From Komarekiella atlantica HA4396-MV6 (GTDB lineage Bacteria > Cyanobacteriota > Cyanobacteriia > Cyanobacteriales > Nostocaceae): a stretch of DNA of 64,000 nt. How positions within the stretch are numbered: the first letter of the stretch is position 1; the number at the start of each line of letters is the position of its first letter. Positions 8,786 through 19,086 of this stretch are shown here, piece after piece. The stretch spans positions 1 to 64,000 of the forward strand of contig JAHHHK010000033.1 in the NCBI GenBank assembly GCA_019359395.1. The letters are read 5' to 3'. A program made the position numbers and the translations under genes. The notes under the pieces were generated by a model. It saw only the letters and a program-made list of their open reading frames with translations, was not told the DNA's origin and did no database searches.

Positions 8786-10296
8786 GATTGTTTAGTCCTT
8801 AATTGAAATTGATTTACTGCCAGCTACTAGTTGATGACCTTTCGGCTGCTCAACTCCTCGCTTGATTCACACAATACGTGGAAGCACTTAGGTTAGTCAT
8901 TTACACTTTGTGCAAACTTAATTACCAGATTTAGAAAACTTGATTGCATAATTGCGACAGCGCCATTTCCGAAAAATACATACAGCAATTACATGTACAT
9001 GCCGTAGAAGTACGTATACATTTAATAACTTGATAACTACTATTTATTTCAGTTTCTCCCAATTATTGAAGAAGGAATTATGAGATGTAGTAAAAGATCT
9101 CACACACATGCAAGGAGAGAGGCTTTAAGGCTCACTCCCCTTGTATTTTTAGATATCCATCCAAATACCCAGATTTTTTTAACATTTGCCAGAGCGATCG
9201 CTCCAGTGAGAACCAAAGGCTTAAACCTACGTTGTTCATTCTCAATAAACTCAAGTTTTTATCGATTATCATAAAGGCTGATTTGTCAAGGTAGCGCTAA
9301 TAGATAGTCTTATTGGAAAGAGGTAGAGATTAGCTCTGTATTTTACTCAACTACAAACCGCGTATTTGCTGTTCTTCTACGCCAGGTAAAAGTAACGAAT
9401 TATTAACTCTTTGTATATAAATTTAATAACATTCGGGATTGCTCTATCCTGATAACGTAAAACACTGAGTCTATAAAGGGTATAGCTGCTTAGACTGAAT
9501 GAATCAGTGGCTATTTACTGCGACAAAAACCAAAAAAACGTATTAAATGATACAGTTTTTTAGTTCTACTAAATAGAAAATCAATCAAATTTATTCTTTT
9601 AGTCATAAATTCACTAGAGTGCTATAGAAACTAGTCTCATAACACCTGTACAAAAATGTCTGTGTTTTTCCCTTAAGGTTAGAGTTTTGGATGCTAGGAA
9701 AAGTGAGTTATAGAGAAAATAACTGACACAAAAAATGAGATAATTTTTTCAACAGTGTTAGTGAAAATCTTATTAAGTCTCTCTAGTTAAATTAATACTG
9801 GTAAGTCTCTTATCAACATTAATTACTACTATTTTATCAGGAATAAATGATTAATAAAGAAGCATTTTCGACCTTAGCATCACATGCTGTCTTTAGCAAG
9901 TGTTTTAATAGCTATACAGACAGCAGACCATCCAACCGTTTAGTTTTTAGCAGAAAGTGTAGTCAACACCTGATTGGAAAACTTTGTTTGTGCTCTCACT
10001 CTACCCAACTGACAATTCTTCTTACCTCAAGTTTGTTGGATGATATTGACAATTCTAGGCGATCGCCCTCTCAAAGTGTTACTGCTAATTAAAGATTGAG
10101 TGAAGGAGACTTGACTGATTAAGAGATTACATAATAACTTCTTAATAACAACTGCAATATTTACAGAAGCACCTATAATTTCCTAAACTCCTACTTAGGT
10201 TATTTGACTTTCTGGTTTGCAAATAAGTGGTTCAAATGAAAAATATCAAAAACCACTGGATTTAACTTCTAGCATTAGTTTTTTTCTGGTTAACCT
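8786..10296. other. 1.5-kb gene-poor region between the bacteriocin block and amt
   Basis: Only short unsupported frames occur here (for example 9080-9274 and 9847-10092, the latter with an AGGA-like site but no recognisable protein). The region must hold the promoters of precursor A (minus) and of the ammonium transporter (plus). I scanned by eye for an exact NtcA site (GTA-N8-TAC) upstream of the transporter and did not find one. A cluster of short palindromes around 8988-9020 (ACATGT, TACGTA, GTATAC) stands out. A small RNA or long leader is possible but not supported. Confidence 0.5.
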
Positions 10297-10344
10297 GTGT
10301 TTTTCGCGTTTTTAAGGATGGTTTGGAGGATGATGTTCAAATTT

Positions 10345-11934
10345 ATGAACAAACAGAAATCGAAAACAAAAAGTAGGCGTCTGTTTGCAAGAAATTACGC
10401 TAAAACAACACAATCTAACTCAAAAGTCAAGATATTTAATCTAGCAATTAAGCGACTTTCTCCCAGTTGGCAAGCTTGCTTACCTCTAGCTTGTCTAATT
10501 GTATTGGGCTGGGGTTATGTAGCAGTTGCCCAAACTCCAGCTACAGGCCCAACAACAGCTGATTTAAAGGTTGCTCTTGACACACTGTGGGTAGCGATCG
10601 CGGCCTTTTTAGTGTTCTTCATGAACGCTGGTTTTTGTATGTTAGAAACCGGGTTCTGCCGCCAGAAAAACGCTGTCAACGTTCTTGCCAAAAACTTGAT
10701 TGTGTTTGCTCTTGCCACAGTTGCATTTTGGGCGATCGGCTTCGGGTTAATGTTTGGCGACGGCAATGGCTTCATCGGATTGAATGGGTTTTTCCTAGGA
10801 GGAGCAGATAATAGCCCCGCCACAGGAGATGCTTATCAAGGTGTTTATAGCGCTCTTAATTGGGCTGGTGTACCCTTAGCCGCCAAGTTTTTATTCCAGC
10901 TAGTATTTGCTGGAACCGCAGCCACAATTGTTTCTGGCGCGGTTGCTGAACGGATTAAGTTTGTTGACTTCCTGATTTTTAGCCTCTTACTCGTAGGTAT
11001 CGCCTACGCCATCACTGGCCACTGGATTTGGGGTGGTGGTTGGTTAGCAAAAACTGGGTTTTGGGATTTTGCCGGTTCTACAGTAGTTCACTCAGTTGGT
11101 GGTTGGGCTGCTTTAATGGGAGCAGCATTTCTTGGGCCACGTATTGGCAAATATCAAGATAAGCAAGTTGTTGCCCTGCCTGGTCACAACATGAGCATTG
11201 CAACTTTGGGTTGCTTAATTCTCTGGTTGGGTTGGTTTGGTTTCAACCCCGGTTCTGTAATGGCTGCTGATCCTGGTGCGATCACTCACATTGCCTTAAC
11301 TACCAATATGGCTGCTGCTACGGGCGGTATTGCTGCAACTGTTACAGCTTGGTTGTATTTAGGTAAACCAGACTTATCGATGATTATCAACGGCATCTTA
11401 GCTGGCTTGGTGGGAGTTACAGCATCTTGTGCTTATGTCAGCATTGGCAGTGCTTTCATCATTGGTTTGATTGCTGGAATCATCGTAGTTTTCTCTGTAA
11501 CATTCTTTGATAAAATCAACATTGATGACCCAGTAGGAGCCACTTCAGTCCATCTAGTCTGTGGTATTTGGGGAACTCTGGCAGTTGGTTTGTGGTCTGT
11601 TGGCCCTGGTGTTTATTCCTGGTATGGTGATGGACTTGGCCCAGCCAAAGGTTTATTGGCAGGTGGTGGCTTTGGACAGTTATTCACTCAGCTAATTGGT
11701 ATTCTCTCGGTAGGCGGTATGACCGTTCTTCTGAGCAGTATTTTCTTGTTGATTCTGAAAGCGACTTTAGGTATTAGAGTATCTAGAGAAGAAGAACTTG
11801 AAGGCTTGGATATCGGTGAGCATGGCATGGAAGCCTACAGTGGATTCCTCAAAGAAGCGGATGCATCTGGATTCCCTGAAGGACGTAGCTCTCGTGGTAT
11901 TTCACAGAGTGGGGATTTACCAAATACTCTGTAG
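10345..11934 (+). CDS. amt: Ammonium transporter (Amt/MEP/Rh family)
   Basis: An inner-membrane ammonium channel of about 530 residues. An N-terminal signal-peptide-like segment ([16 protein letters not shown]) precedes about 11 membrane helices. Family landmarks are [16 protein letters not shown] early on, AERIKF, the [11 protein letters not shown] region and the [17 protein letters not shown] stretch with a pore His. The C-terminal cytoplasmic tail contains [12 protein letters not shown], the motif through which PII (GlnB) proteins gate Amt channels. The start is uncertain: the frame opens at a GTG at 10297, with ATGs at 10318, 10330, 10333 and 10345. I chose 10345, 15 bases after a GGAGG; 10333 is nearly as likely. 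It stands alone, followed by two terminators. Confidence 0.93.
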   Translation: MNKQKSKTKSRRLFARNYAKTTQSNSKVKIFNLAIKRLSPSWQACLPLACLIVLGWGYVAVAQTPATGPTTADLKVALDTLWVAIAAFLVFFMNAGFCMLETGFCRQKNAVNVLAKNLIVFALATVAFWAIGFGLMFGDGNGFIGLNGFFLGGADNSPATGDAYQGVYSALNWAGVPLAAKFLFQLVFAGTAATIVSGAVAERIKFVDFLIFSLLLVGIAYAITGHWIWGGGWLAKTGFWDFAGSTVVHSVGGWAALMGAAFLGPRIGKYQDKQVVALPGHNMSIATLGCLILWLGWFGFNPGSVMAADPGAITHIALTTNMAAATGGIAATVTAWLYLGKPDLSMIINGILAGLVGVTASCAYVSIGSAFIIGLIAGIIVVFSVTFFDKINIDDPVGATSVHLVCGIWGTLAVGLWSVGPGVYSWYGDGLGPAKGLLAGGGFGQLFTQLIGILSVGGMTVLLSSIFLLILKATLGIRVSREEELEGLDIGEHGMEAYSGFLKEADASGFPEGRSSRGISQSGDLPNTL

Positions 11935-11967
11935 ATTTTCAGCCATTTGAATTTATTGCAGATAAAT

Positions 11968-12014
11968 ACCCGCCCCTTTGACTTTTGTCTTTCATGTAGG
12001 TGGCGGTTTTTTTT
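11968..12014 (+). terminator. Terminator downstream of amt (first)
   Basis: ACCCGCC can pair with GGCGGT with one bulged C, and a run of eight or more T follows. The loop is long, so this is weaker than the next hairpin. Confidence 0.5.
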
Positions 12015-12062
12015 ACAAAAATTTTAGAAGCAGTTTAGATCTGGCAAAGATTTAAGTGAATG

Positions 12063-12090
12063 CCCTCACTAAATAGTGAGGGTTTTATTT
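12063..12090 (+). terminator. Rho-independent terminator
   Basis: A perfect 9-bp stem (CCCTCACTA / TAGTGAGGG) with a 2-base loop is followed by TTTTATTT. It ends the amt transcript and insulates the beta-barrel gene that starts 100 bases on. Confidence 0.85.
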
Positions 12091-12189
12091 ATGGTGTGCT
12101 GATGAGAATAAATTGGGCATCATAATGCCAAGTCGAAGAAATAGTTCTCCGGCAGCTCGTTTTTCTATATAAAACTATAGTATTAGCCG

Positions 12190-13434
12190 ATGACAGGTAG
12201 TTTTAGAGATTATCTCTCTGTCTCTCGACATAGTTTGTACACCAAGTTGATTTTGCGATGTATACAGATCCAATGTGTAGCGATCGCAATAGGTATTTGG
12301 ATGTTATCAGGAGCTAAGTTACAAGCTGCCCAACCATATAAACACTGGAACTCACCCTTGGAATTGACTCAAGAAGAATCTACAAATCAGGAACCAGTTG
12401 CACTTCCCTATCAATTAAAGCCAACACCGATTTTGATTGCAGCACCAGAAAACTTTAATCCCGATCTGCGATTACCGCCGCCAACACCGCCAGCGCTACC
12501 CAAACCACCACCAACTTATACTGAACCAGTTGAAGCGAGCGCAATTTTAGAAAGTATCCAAACAGATTTTCGCAATGATACAGACAACTTTGGACAAAAC
12601 AACTTATTCATAGAACCAACAGCTCAGTTTCGATTAAGTAATGGCAATAAAATACTGTTCAAGACAGGTTTTAACTTCTTTGAACAACGAGGTGTTGAAT
12701 CAATTACCAATATTCCTTTTCAAATTGGATGGGAAGGGAAAATTGGGCAAGTGACATTACAAACAGCAGCCGGGGTTGATTTATTCAACCGTCTACCCAC
12801 AGCTATCAATCTCAATGCCAAAGTCGAGGCTCCAATTTTACCGCCGAAAGTTTCTTCATCAGGTCGATTACTTTCGGGTTTGACGCTATCGGCTAACTTG
12901 GAGCAAGGGCCTTATAAATCCAACGCTCGAACTTTAGAAAATCAAATTACTGCTTGGCGATTTGGCCCTGATTTATACTGGCAAATTGATCGTGACACTA
13001 GTTTGTTCTCTTCATTACGCTTAGGTAATTATAACGATGGTAATTCAGAGATACAGTCGTTTAGCAGATTAGAGCGCAAGTTTGGGCAGTTTTCCTTAGC
13101 AGCTAACTTGTTCACTTGGAGTTATGATCGCGATTTAGAACGTACAAGTGGCTACTTCTCCCCACCAGATTTCCTGGTTTACAACGCTGAAGTGGCTTGG
13201 GAAGGAAATATTTCTGATTTCTTGCGCTGTCGGTTATCTGCCAACTTTGGACGACAGCGACTTAAAGGAGAATTAGATAACGCCAATACCTATCAATCTC
13301 GCTGCACGGTAAAACTTTCACCCAGTGTAGAAGCAGATCTCGGCTATAGCTTTAGTAATGTCCGCAATCAAGATACAGGGGCAAGCGCCTACGATGGAAA
13401 CTCATTGACGGGGCAATTACGGGTCAAATTTTAG
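12190..13434 (+). CDS. Predicted secreted outer-membrane beta-barrel protein
   Basis: A 414-residue protein I do not recognise by family. It has an N-terminal signal-like segment (about residues 22-45, ending ...LQAAQ). A proline-rich linker (PPPTPPALPKPPPTY, about 97-111) follows. The remaining 290 residues alternate polar and hydrophobic positions with many aromatic residues (for example LFSSLRLGNYNDGN, DLYWQIDRDTS) and end in RVKF. A C-terminal Phe and this pattern are typical of outer-membrane beta-barrels. It lies immediately upstream of the DUF3131 genes and the GT2 synthase on the same strand, so an outer-membrane role in polysaccharide passage is a reasonable inference. Confidence 0.65.
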   Translation: MTGSFRDYLSVSRHSLYTKLILRCIQIQCVAIAIGIWMLSGAKLQAAQPYKHWNSPLELTQEESTNQEPVALPYQLKPTPILIAAPENFNPDLRLPPPTPPALPKPPPTYTEPVEASAILESIQTDFRNDTDNFGQNNLFIEPTAQFRLSNGNKILFKTGFNFFEQRGVESITNIPFQIGWEGKIGQVTLQTAAGVDLFNRLPTAINLNAKVEAPILPPKVSSSGRLLSGLTLSANLEQGPYKSNARTLENQITAWRFGPDLYWQIDRDTSLFSSLRLGNYNDGNSEIQSFSRLERKFGQFSLAANLFTWSYDRDLERTSGYFSPPDFLVYNAEVAWEGNISDFLRCRLSANFGRQRLKGELDNANTYQSRCTVKLSPSVEADLGYSFSNVRNQDTGASAYDGNSLTGQLRVKF

Positions 13435-13483
13435 ACTTATTGCTCAAGTAGGGGCGGTATTACCGTGCTTGGGCAATAAGTCT
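13433..13483 (+). terminator. Large hairpin after the beta-barrel gene
   Basis: A 16-bp stem (AGACTTATTGCTCAAG with CTTGGGCAATAAGTCT, one G-U position) overlaps the stop codon region of the preceding gene. There is no T run; it may terminate or stabilise the mRNA end. Confidence 0.5.
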
Positions 13484-13528
13484 ATATGTATCTAGATTTT
13501 CGTCAATTTATATGACTCCTGTAAAGAT

Positions 13529-13548
13529 AGACGCGATTAATCGCGTCT
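13529..13548. repeat. Interspersed palindrome of the AGACGCGA family
   Basis: AGACGCGATTAATCGCGTCT is a perfect 20-base palindrome. It shares its stem with 137-156; a partial copy (ATAGACGCGGATG) occurs near 29790. Confidence 0.75.
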
Positions 13549-13658
13549 CCACCCCTATCTCCTTTCCTAAACTGTTAGTTAGCTTTCAAAGTTGGGAAGA
13601 ATGTATTTGATTAGATTTTGCAAGCAACAGTGACTTACAACATGAGGCTTTAGTCGGC

Positions 13659-15077
13659 ATGAGTTCTGATTTTCAACCACCTCCTAAAAGCTTATCCATA
13701 TTATCTTCTGTAGGAGGAGTAGTTACCGCTGTAATTGCGATCGCAATTTTAAATTTTTGGTCTAAGCAACTCTCTCAGAGTGCTCCTGTAGAAAAGCCTA
13801 AAATCTCAATATCTCAAGAAGCTGAAACAGCGGCCATTGACGCCAAATCGGCGACTTTGCCAGGGACACCCGTTAGCCCTAGTCAAATCACAGCAACTCC
13901 TTATATTGCTCCTGGAGTTGAAAAACTCACCCCAGAGGAAACTGCAACTGCCCGTCAGGCTTGGTTATACTTCCAACGCAACTGGAACGATGAAACCTGC
14001 TTAGTCAATTCCGTTGATGGCTTTACTTCTGTAACAATGTGGGATCAAGCAGCTGCGATCGCAGCTTTAGTCAGTGCTAGAGAACTTAATATTGTACCAG
14101 TGGCGGAATTTGAAGCCAAGATGAGCAAGATGTTGAAGACTCTGGCATCGATGCCTTTGTATAAAGGGGAGCTGCCCAACAAAGTCTACAACGCTAAAAC
14201 TCTGCTACCTGTTAATTACGGTCAACTAAAGAAAAGAGAAGAAATTGGTTGGTCAGCCATCGATTTAGGACGCATGGCAATCTGGCTAAAGATTGTTGGA
14301 GCAAAGTATCCAAAGTTGCAACCTCAGACGGATGCTGTCTGGAAACATTGGCGGGTCAAACGGCTTACCAAGAATGGGCAAATGTACGGTACTGCCGTTG
14401 TCGAAGGTAAAGAACAGTATAACCAAGAAGGGCGCTTAGGCTACGAGAATTATGCCGCTTATGGCTTGAAGTTGTGGGGTTTAGATGTTAAGCAAGCCTT
14501 AAATCATCAATCTCACACCGCTTTTGTGAATCTTTATGGAGAGGGCGTTCCCTATGATCGCCGCGACTATAAAAACTCTGGAGCCAATAATTACGTTCTC
14601 AGTGAACCTTATATTTTGGATGGTATTGAAACTGGGTTTCAAGCTTTGCCTAAAGCATACGCCGACAGAATTTTAGCCGCTCAAGAGGCTCGCTACCGAG
14701 CAACAAAACAATTAACTGCTGTCACAGAAGACAACTTGGATCGTCCTCCCTACTTCGTTTACAGCAGCTTATTTGTTAATGGAGAACCCTGGGCTACCAT
14801 CACAGATACTCAACAACAGCACAACAACTTGCGGTTTCTTAGTGCCAAAGCTGCGATCGGCTGGCATATGCTTTATAACACTGCGTACACACGCCAGTTA
14901 TTTGATTTCGCTCAAACTAACCTCAAGTCTCAAACTGGCTGGTATAACGGCTTCTACGAGTCTCTACGTCAGCCGAATAAAGCTCTCACAGCCAATAATA
15001 ATGGTGTGATTTTGGAGAGCTTGCTCTACAAGCAAGTTGGACAACCGCTGACCATTTGGGCGGGGGTAGGGAGATAG
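13659..15077 (+). CDS. DUF3131 domain protein, single domain, membrane-anchored
   Basis: A 472-residue protein. A membrane anchor or uncleaved signal (about residues 17-38) is followed by a short low-complexity linker and one DUF3131 domain (about 90-465). Recurring motifs of the domain are WDQAAAIAAL, LPNKVYNA, GWSAIDLGRMAIWL, GRLGYENYAAYGLKLWG, LTAVTEDNLD and the end motif NNNGVILESLLYK. The helix-rich pattern suggests an alpha/alpha toroid like polysaccharide-active enzymes, but the function of DUF3131 is not established. The same domain occurs twice in the gene at 16291-19086. With the downstream GT2 synthase this suggests a periplasmic role in exopolysaccharide maturation. Confidence 0.85.
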   Translation: MSSDFQPPPKSLSILSSVGGVVTAVIAIAILNFWSKQLSQSAPVEKPKISISQEAETAAIDAKSATLPGTPVSPSQITATPYIAPGVEKLTPEETATARQAWLYFQRNWNDETCLVNSVDGFTSVTMWDQAAAIAALVSARELNIVPVAEFEAKMSKMLKTLASMPLYKGELPNKVYNAKTLLPVNYGQLKKREEIGWSAIDLGRMAIWLKIVGAKYPKLQPQTDAVWKHWRVKRLTKNGQMYGTAVVEGKEQYNQEGRLGYENYAAYGLKLWGLDVKQALNHQSHTAFVNLYGEGVPYDRRDYKNSGANNYVLSEPYILDGIETGFQALPKAYADRILAAQEARYRATKQLTAVTEDNLDRPPYFVYSSLFVNGEPWATITDTQQQHNNLRFLSAKAAIGWHMLYNTAYTRQLFDFAQTNLKSQTGWYNGFYESLRQPNKALTANNNGVILESLLYKQVGQPLTIWAGVGR

Positions 15078-15176
15078 AAGTCAACACCTGTGGCTTTCGG
15101 GTGTCTGCTCCATCGCATTTTTAGAGCGCTTAACCACGGGAGATACTGAACTTGACCTTCTAGGTCTTTCTCTTGA

Positions 15177-15749
15177 CTACACTGCATAATTGAAGCATAA
15201 AAGCCTCTTAACAGAAATTGAAACGTCTGCGAATGCTAGTGGTGTAATAATTCCTTCCCTAATAGTATGTTCTTCAACGTACTTACCATCTTGAGGGTTC
15301 CTTAACACAATCATCTGCTTGGTAGATAAGTCTAAAACCCAATATTCCTGAATCGCAGCCGTTGCATAAATCGCAGCTTTGATATCCAAGTCTTTCTTTA
15401 AGCTTGTCTTAGCAACTTCTACAATCCAGAAGATATCTTTAGGAGCGGGATGGCGATCGCTGTAGGATGATTCTGGAAGTCGAACAATTGCAATATCAGG
15501 TTCGGGTTCCGAGTCGGATAGTGTAATGGGCCCATTGAAACGAACATCAGCTTTACCTGACAGCAACTCTTCTAAATATTTTGCACCTCGTTTTGCTGTA
15601 GTGTAATGAATTGGGGTTTCTGGACTCATCTCAACAATTTCGCCTGCTAGCAATTCCACATGACGACCACGCAAAATGCCCGCTTCAACCATGCGATGAT
15701 AGTCGTCTACAGACCATTTAGCCAACGTCTTCATAGCAAAACTGCTCAC
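15177..15749 (-). CDS. Uma2-family (DUF820) putative endonuclease
   Basis: A 190-residue member of the Uma2 family, a PD-(D/E)XK nuclease-like fold greatly expanded in cyanobacteria. The core runs from WSVDDYHRMVEAGIL through EPEPDIAIV (the Asp) to FWIVEVAKTSLKKDLDIKAA (Glu plus Lys), so the putative active-site residues are present. The usual VEVSD has Ala for Ser. The start at 15749 adds MSSFA; the next ATG (15734) begins MKTLAKWSV. It lies in antisense orientation between two DUF3131 genes, so it probably inserted into a formerly contiguous locus. Substrate and biological role are unknown. Confidence 0.85.
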   Translation of the reverse strand: MSSFAMKTLAKWSVDDYHRMVEAGILRGRHVELLAGEIVEMSPETPIHYTTAKRGAKYLEELLSGKADVRFNGPITLSDSEPEPDIAIVRLPESSYSDRHPAPKDIFWIVEVAKTSLKKDLDIKAAIYATAAIQEYWVLDLSTKQMIVLRNPQDGKYVEEHTIREGIITPLAFADVSISVKRLLCFNYAV

Positions 15750-16290
15750 ATTCTTGTGATAGACCTAGTTCAATTTTATGGGTTTTTAGTTGATAAGGGC
15801 CTTAATCAACATAAAATTCTAGTCGTGCCAAGCGATCGCCTCAAGACTTTTGGCTTTTTTAATCGTGACTACTTGTTCTAAAAAACTGATAAAGTTCCCT
15901 TTGTTGTAAGGTAGGAATTCAGAATTTGAGAACGAGCAGATTCTAACTGCTGACTAAGAGAGCCTTCTTGATTTTGCATTACGTGCCATAACTTAATTTA
16001 GAGTAATGTATAACACTTGAGTTTGGTTAACTTATAAATCTTTAACCCAGGGCGGTTGAAGTCGCTGTTATTATGGCAAATTCGGACTGCACCGATTATA
16101 TACAGAACTTTTCTTAAATCTGGAAAATATACCAGGAATGCTCCGTCTATTTACCCAATTTGTCATAAAAATATAAAAATTTTCCGTATAATTCACCCTG
16201 ATATTCAGAATTTTTCCGAATATCATTCACTAGCGCTACTTGTCTCATTTGTGCAGTCGCGCCACTACGCTCCTAATTCCTTCTTGGTAT
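15750..16290. other. Intergenic region before the double-DUF3131 gene
   Basis: No gene is supported. A 33-codon minus-strand frame (15878-15979, MQNQEGSLSQQLESAR...) reads like protein but is too short to call and may be a remnant. The promoter of the 16291 gene should lie here. Confidence 0.4.
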
Positions 16291-19086
16291 ATGCTATACA
16301 AGCACCGTCAACAAAAGCTGTTGAGATGGATTGCATTACTCCTGGTGGGGACATTTCTGCAATTTTGGTTTTACATCCCAACACCAGTCTTATCGCAAAA
16401 TTCTAATAGCTGTAGCAATATTACAGTTCCGCTCACACCTGATGAACAGACTTACGCTCGTGCTGCTTGGCAGTATTTTGTCAAAAATTATCAGCCAGCA
16501 ACCGGATTTACAAATTCCACCGGGGGTTATCCTTCCGGCACAATTTGGGACATGGGTAACTACCTGATGGCGTTAAATGCTGCACGCTGGTTGAATTTGA
16601 CTGACCAAGCAGACTTTGATGCTCGTCTCAATAAGTTTTTGACGACTCTCAGCAGCCTGAAACTATTTGAGGATGCCTTACCGAATAAAGTCTATAACGC
16701 GGCCACTGCACAGATAGTTGATTACGGAAACAATCCGATTGAGCGTGGTATTGGCTGGTCTGCTTTAGACCTTGGTCGGATGCTAGCTGCATTTGATGTC
16801 ATCCGCACCTGTCATCCTGAATATAATGACTGGCTAAAAGGAATTGTAGCAAAGTGGCAGGTAGGGCGATCGCTTAAAGATGGACAACTTTTTGGCGCTA
16901 CTGTTCTGCCAGATAATAAAACGTTATTGGTGCAAGAAGGACGACTTGGTTACGAAGAATACGGCGCTAGGGGTTATCAACTTTGGGGCTTTTCTGCACC
17001 GAAAGCTATTTCTCTAGACCCATTTAAGTTAGTCGAAATTAATGGTGTTAAAATTCCCGTTGATACCCGTGATTTCAAAAGCACTAACGCTAATAATTAT
17101 GTTGTTAGTGAGTCTTATATCCTTGATGGAATTGAATTTGGCTTGCAAGGTGAGTTAGCTGATTTTGCTGCTAGGGTTTTAGATGTGCAAAAACGGCGCT
17201 ATGATGCCACAGGTCAGCTGACTGCGGTTACAGAAGATAACATCGATCAAGCACCTTATTTTCTTTACAACACCGTCTACGCTAATGGTGAAACCTGGGC
17301 AACAATCACCGATACCAACCAGCCTTACCCACAGCTACGCAGCCTCAGTACAAAAGCTGCCTTTGGCTGGCGCTATCTTTTCCCAGATAATGCCTATGCC
17401 CAAAAAGTTTTTGATGCAGTTAAGAATCTCCGTAGCCCCGATGACGCTGGTTACTATGCTGGTATCTATGAAGAATCAAAGCAACCTAATAAAGCCTTAA
17501 CAGGTAATACCAATGGGCTAATTTTAGAGATTCTCTACTACAAAGCCAGGGGAAATCGTCCTTTAATTGGATCTGTTTCTGCTAGTGCGTCTACTAGTAA
17601 GCCCAGTGCGAATGCTTCTGCTGCAACACCCTCAAATCAAGCGAATTCCCCTGTTGCGACTCCAACTCTAACCACTGCGGACACTTCTAAAGTTATCGAA
17701 GTGGCCGTTGCACCCATTTCACCAGTTGGTAGCCCTCGGCCCTCTAACCTTAAGTTAGTTCGACCGCTGACAGTCGTCGAACGGCGCTATGCAGAAGCAG
17801 CATGGCGCTACTTTCAGGCAAATTATCATTCCAAAAGTGGGTTAATAGACGATCGCAGTGACTTCAAAGGTGCAACTCTCTGGGGTTTGGGAGATTATTT
17901 AGCAGCACTCCATGCAGCGCGATCGCTCGATATAATTAGTGCCAAAGAATTTGACCAGCGCACTCGTCATCTTTTAGCAGCCTTGACAAAGCTGCCATTA
18001 TTTGCTGGAGAGTTACCAAGTCGGGGTTATGATACGCGATCGCTGCAAGCTGTAGATTACGGTGGTAATCCAGTTCCACAAGGTAACGGCTGGTCATCTC
18101 TTGATGTAGGTAGGATATTGGCAGCGCTTTACAACTTAAAAAGTTGTCATCCAGAATACACGGCTGCTGTGGATAAAATTGTGCTGGATTGGTCATACTT
18201 GCGAGTCGTGCGTGAGGGTATGCTTTCTAGCGCCACTGTCACCAAAGATGATGGGCGATCGCTTACCCGTGTTAATCCTGAAACCCGCCTGGGCTATGAA
18301 GAATATGCAGCTCTGGCTTTTCAATTATGGGGATTTGATGTGATGCGTTCTGCTGTTGGGGGTGAATATCAAACTGCTTTGGTGGAAGGCGTGAAAGTGC
18401 CAATCCAGCGCCGCCGCACCGACACTAACTCAAAAAACCAATACACAGTTAGCAATCCGTTCTTGCTGTATGCTCTGGAGTTTGGACTAGATCCGCAAAT
18501 GCGATCGCTATTTCAGCCAATTTTCCAGGCGCAAGCCGAGCGTTACCGTCGCACCGGAACCCTCACAGCCTCAGCTACCACCTTAATTGATCGCAAACCA
18601 TACACTGTTCACAGCACGATTACTGGACAAGGCGACCCTTGGGTGGCTTTAGGAGATGATGGTCAACCTGTACCAAAAGCGCGAGTAGTCAGTACAGCAG
18701 TGGCTTTTGCTTATCATGCCTTGCTTCCAGAAAACAAGTATGCTCAAGAGTTACTGCGAGGGACGACAGATTTATACAACCCATTAGCTGGCTTTTATGA
18801 GGGCTTCTATGAAACCACAGGTAAAACAGCGATTGGTTTTACTAGCAGCACCAACAGCATGATTTTACAATCCCTGCTTTACACAGTAATGAATCGGCAA
18901 CCCTTGATTCGCCCATCTACCGCTATGAACTCTCCTTGGTGGCAGACTGTAGCCAAGGGAAATTCTGGTCGAGGTTTACCTAGTACTGCAACGCAAAAAG
19001 CCAAATTGATTTCTGATCGCTCTGGGAATTACTGGGTTTCAGGGAAACGCGATGGGCTGCGCCGCGCCGTAGGCGATCGCGTTTAA
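16291..19086 (+). CDS. Secreted protein with two tandem DUF3131 domains
   Basis: About 931 residues. I chose the ATG at 16291 because it gives a classic signal peptide (positive MLYKHRQQKLLRW, then a hydrophobic core, cut near VLSQN); the frame extends to a TTG at 16240. The first DUF3131 domain covers about residues 45-425 and the second about 490-885. They are joined by a Ser/Thr/Pro/Ala-rich linker (near 17570-17730). Shared motifs include GWSALDLGRMLAAF / GWSSLDVGRILAAL, GRLGYEEYGARGYQLWGF / RLGYEEYAALAFQLWGF and LTAVTEDNIDQAP, the last being degenerate in domain two. The domains look like products of duplication of the neighbouring single-domain gene. A role in periplasmic polysaccharide processing is inferred from context. 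Confidence 0.85.
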   Translation: MLYKHRQQKLLRWIALLLVGTFLQFWFYIPTPVLSQNSNSCSNITVPLTPDEQTYARAAWQYFVKNYQPATGFTNSTGGYPSGTIWDMGNYLMALNAARWLNLTDQADFDARLNKFLTTLSSLKLFEDALPNKVYNAATAQIVDYGNNPIERGIGWSALDLGRMLAAFDVIRTCHPEYNDWLKGIVAKWQVGRSLKDGQLFGATVLPDNKTLLVQEGRLGYEEYGARGYQLWGFSAPKAISLDPFKLVEINGVKIPVDTRDFKSTNANNYVVSESYILDGIEFGLQGELADFAARVLDVQKRRYDATGQLTAVTEDNIDQAPYFLYNTVYANGETWATITDTNQPYPQLRSLSTKAAFGWRYLFPDNAYAQKVFDAVKNLRSPDDAGYYAGIYEESKQPNKALTGNTNGLILEILYYKARGNRPLIGSVSASASTSKPSANASAATPSNQANSPVATPTLTTADTSKVIEVAVAPISPVGSPRPSNLKLVRPLTVVERRYAEAAWRYFQANYHSKSGLIDDRSDFKGATLWGLGDYLAALHAARSLDIISAKEFDQRTRHLLAALTKLPLFAGELPSRGYDTRSLQAVDYGGNPVPQGNGWSSLDVGRILAALYNLKSCHPEYTAAVDKIVLDWSYLRVVREGMLSSATVTKDDGRSLTRVNPETRLGYEEYAALAFQLWGFDVMRSAVGGEYQTALVEGVKVPIQRRRTDTNSKNQYTVSNPFLLYALEFGLDPQMRSLFQPIFQAQAERYRRTGTLTASATTLIDRKPYTVHSTITGQGDPWVALGDDGQPVPKARVVSTAVAFAYHALLPENKYAQELLRGTTDLYNPLAGFYEGFYETTGKTAIGFTSSTNSMILQSLLYTVMNRQPLIRPSTAMNSPWWQTVAKGNSGRGLPSTATQKAKLISDRSGNYWVSGKRDGLRRAVGDRV

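Noticed and set aside
9847-10092. 81-residue plus-strand frame with an AGGA-like site upstream of amt
   Set aside because: No recognisable motif, Ser-rich and irregular; kept only as a note in the gene-poor region.
8786-10296. NtcA-binding site upstream of amt
   Set aside because: No exact GTA-N8-TAC was found on inspection; near matches (such as GTA-N8-TAT at about 9142) are too common in AT-rich DNA.
15878-15979. 33-codon minus-strand frame MQNQEGSLSQQLESAR...
   Set aside because: Reads like protein but has no support from size, ribosome site or context; possible remnant only.
16056-16406. 116-residue plus-strand frame overlapping the start of the double-DUF3131 gene
   Set aside because: It is out of frame with the clear signal peptide and DUF3131 coding sequence and has no domain pattern.
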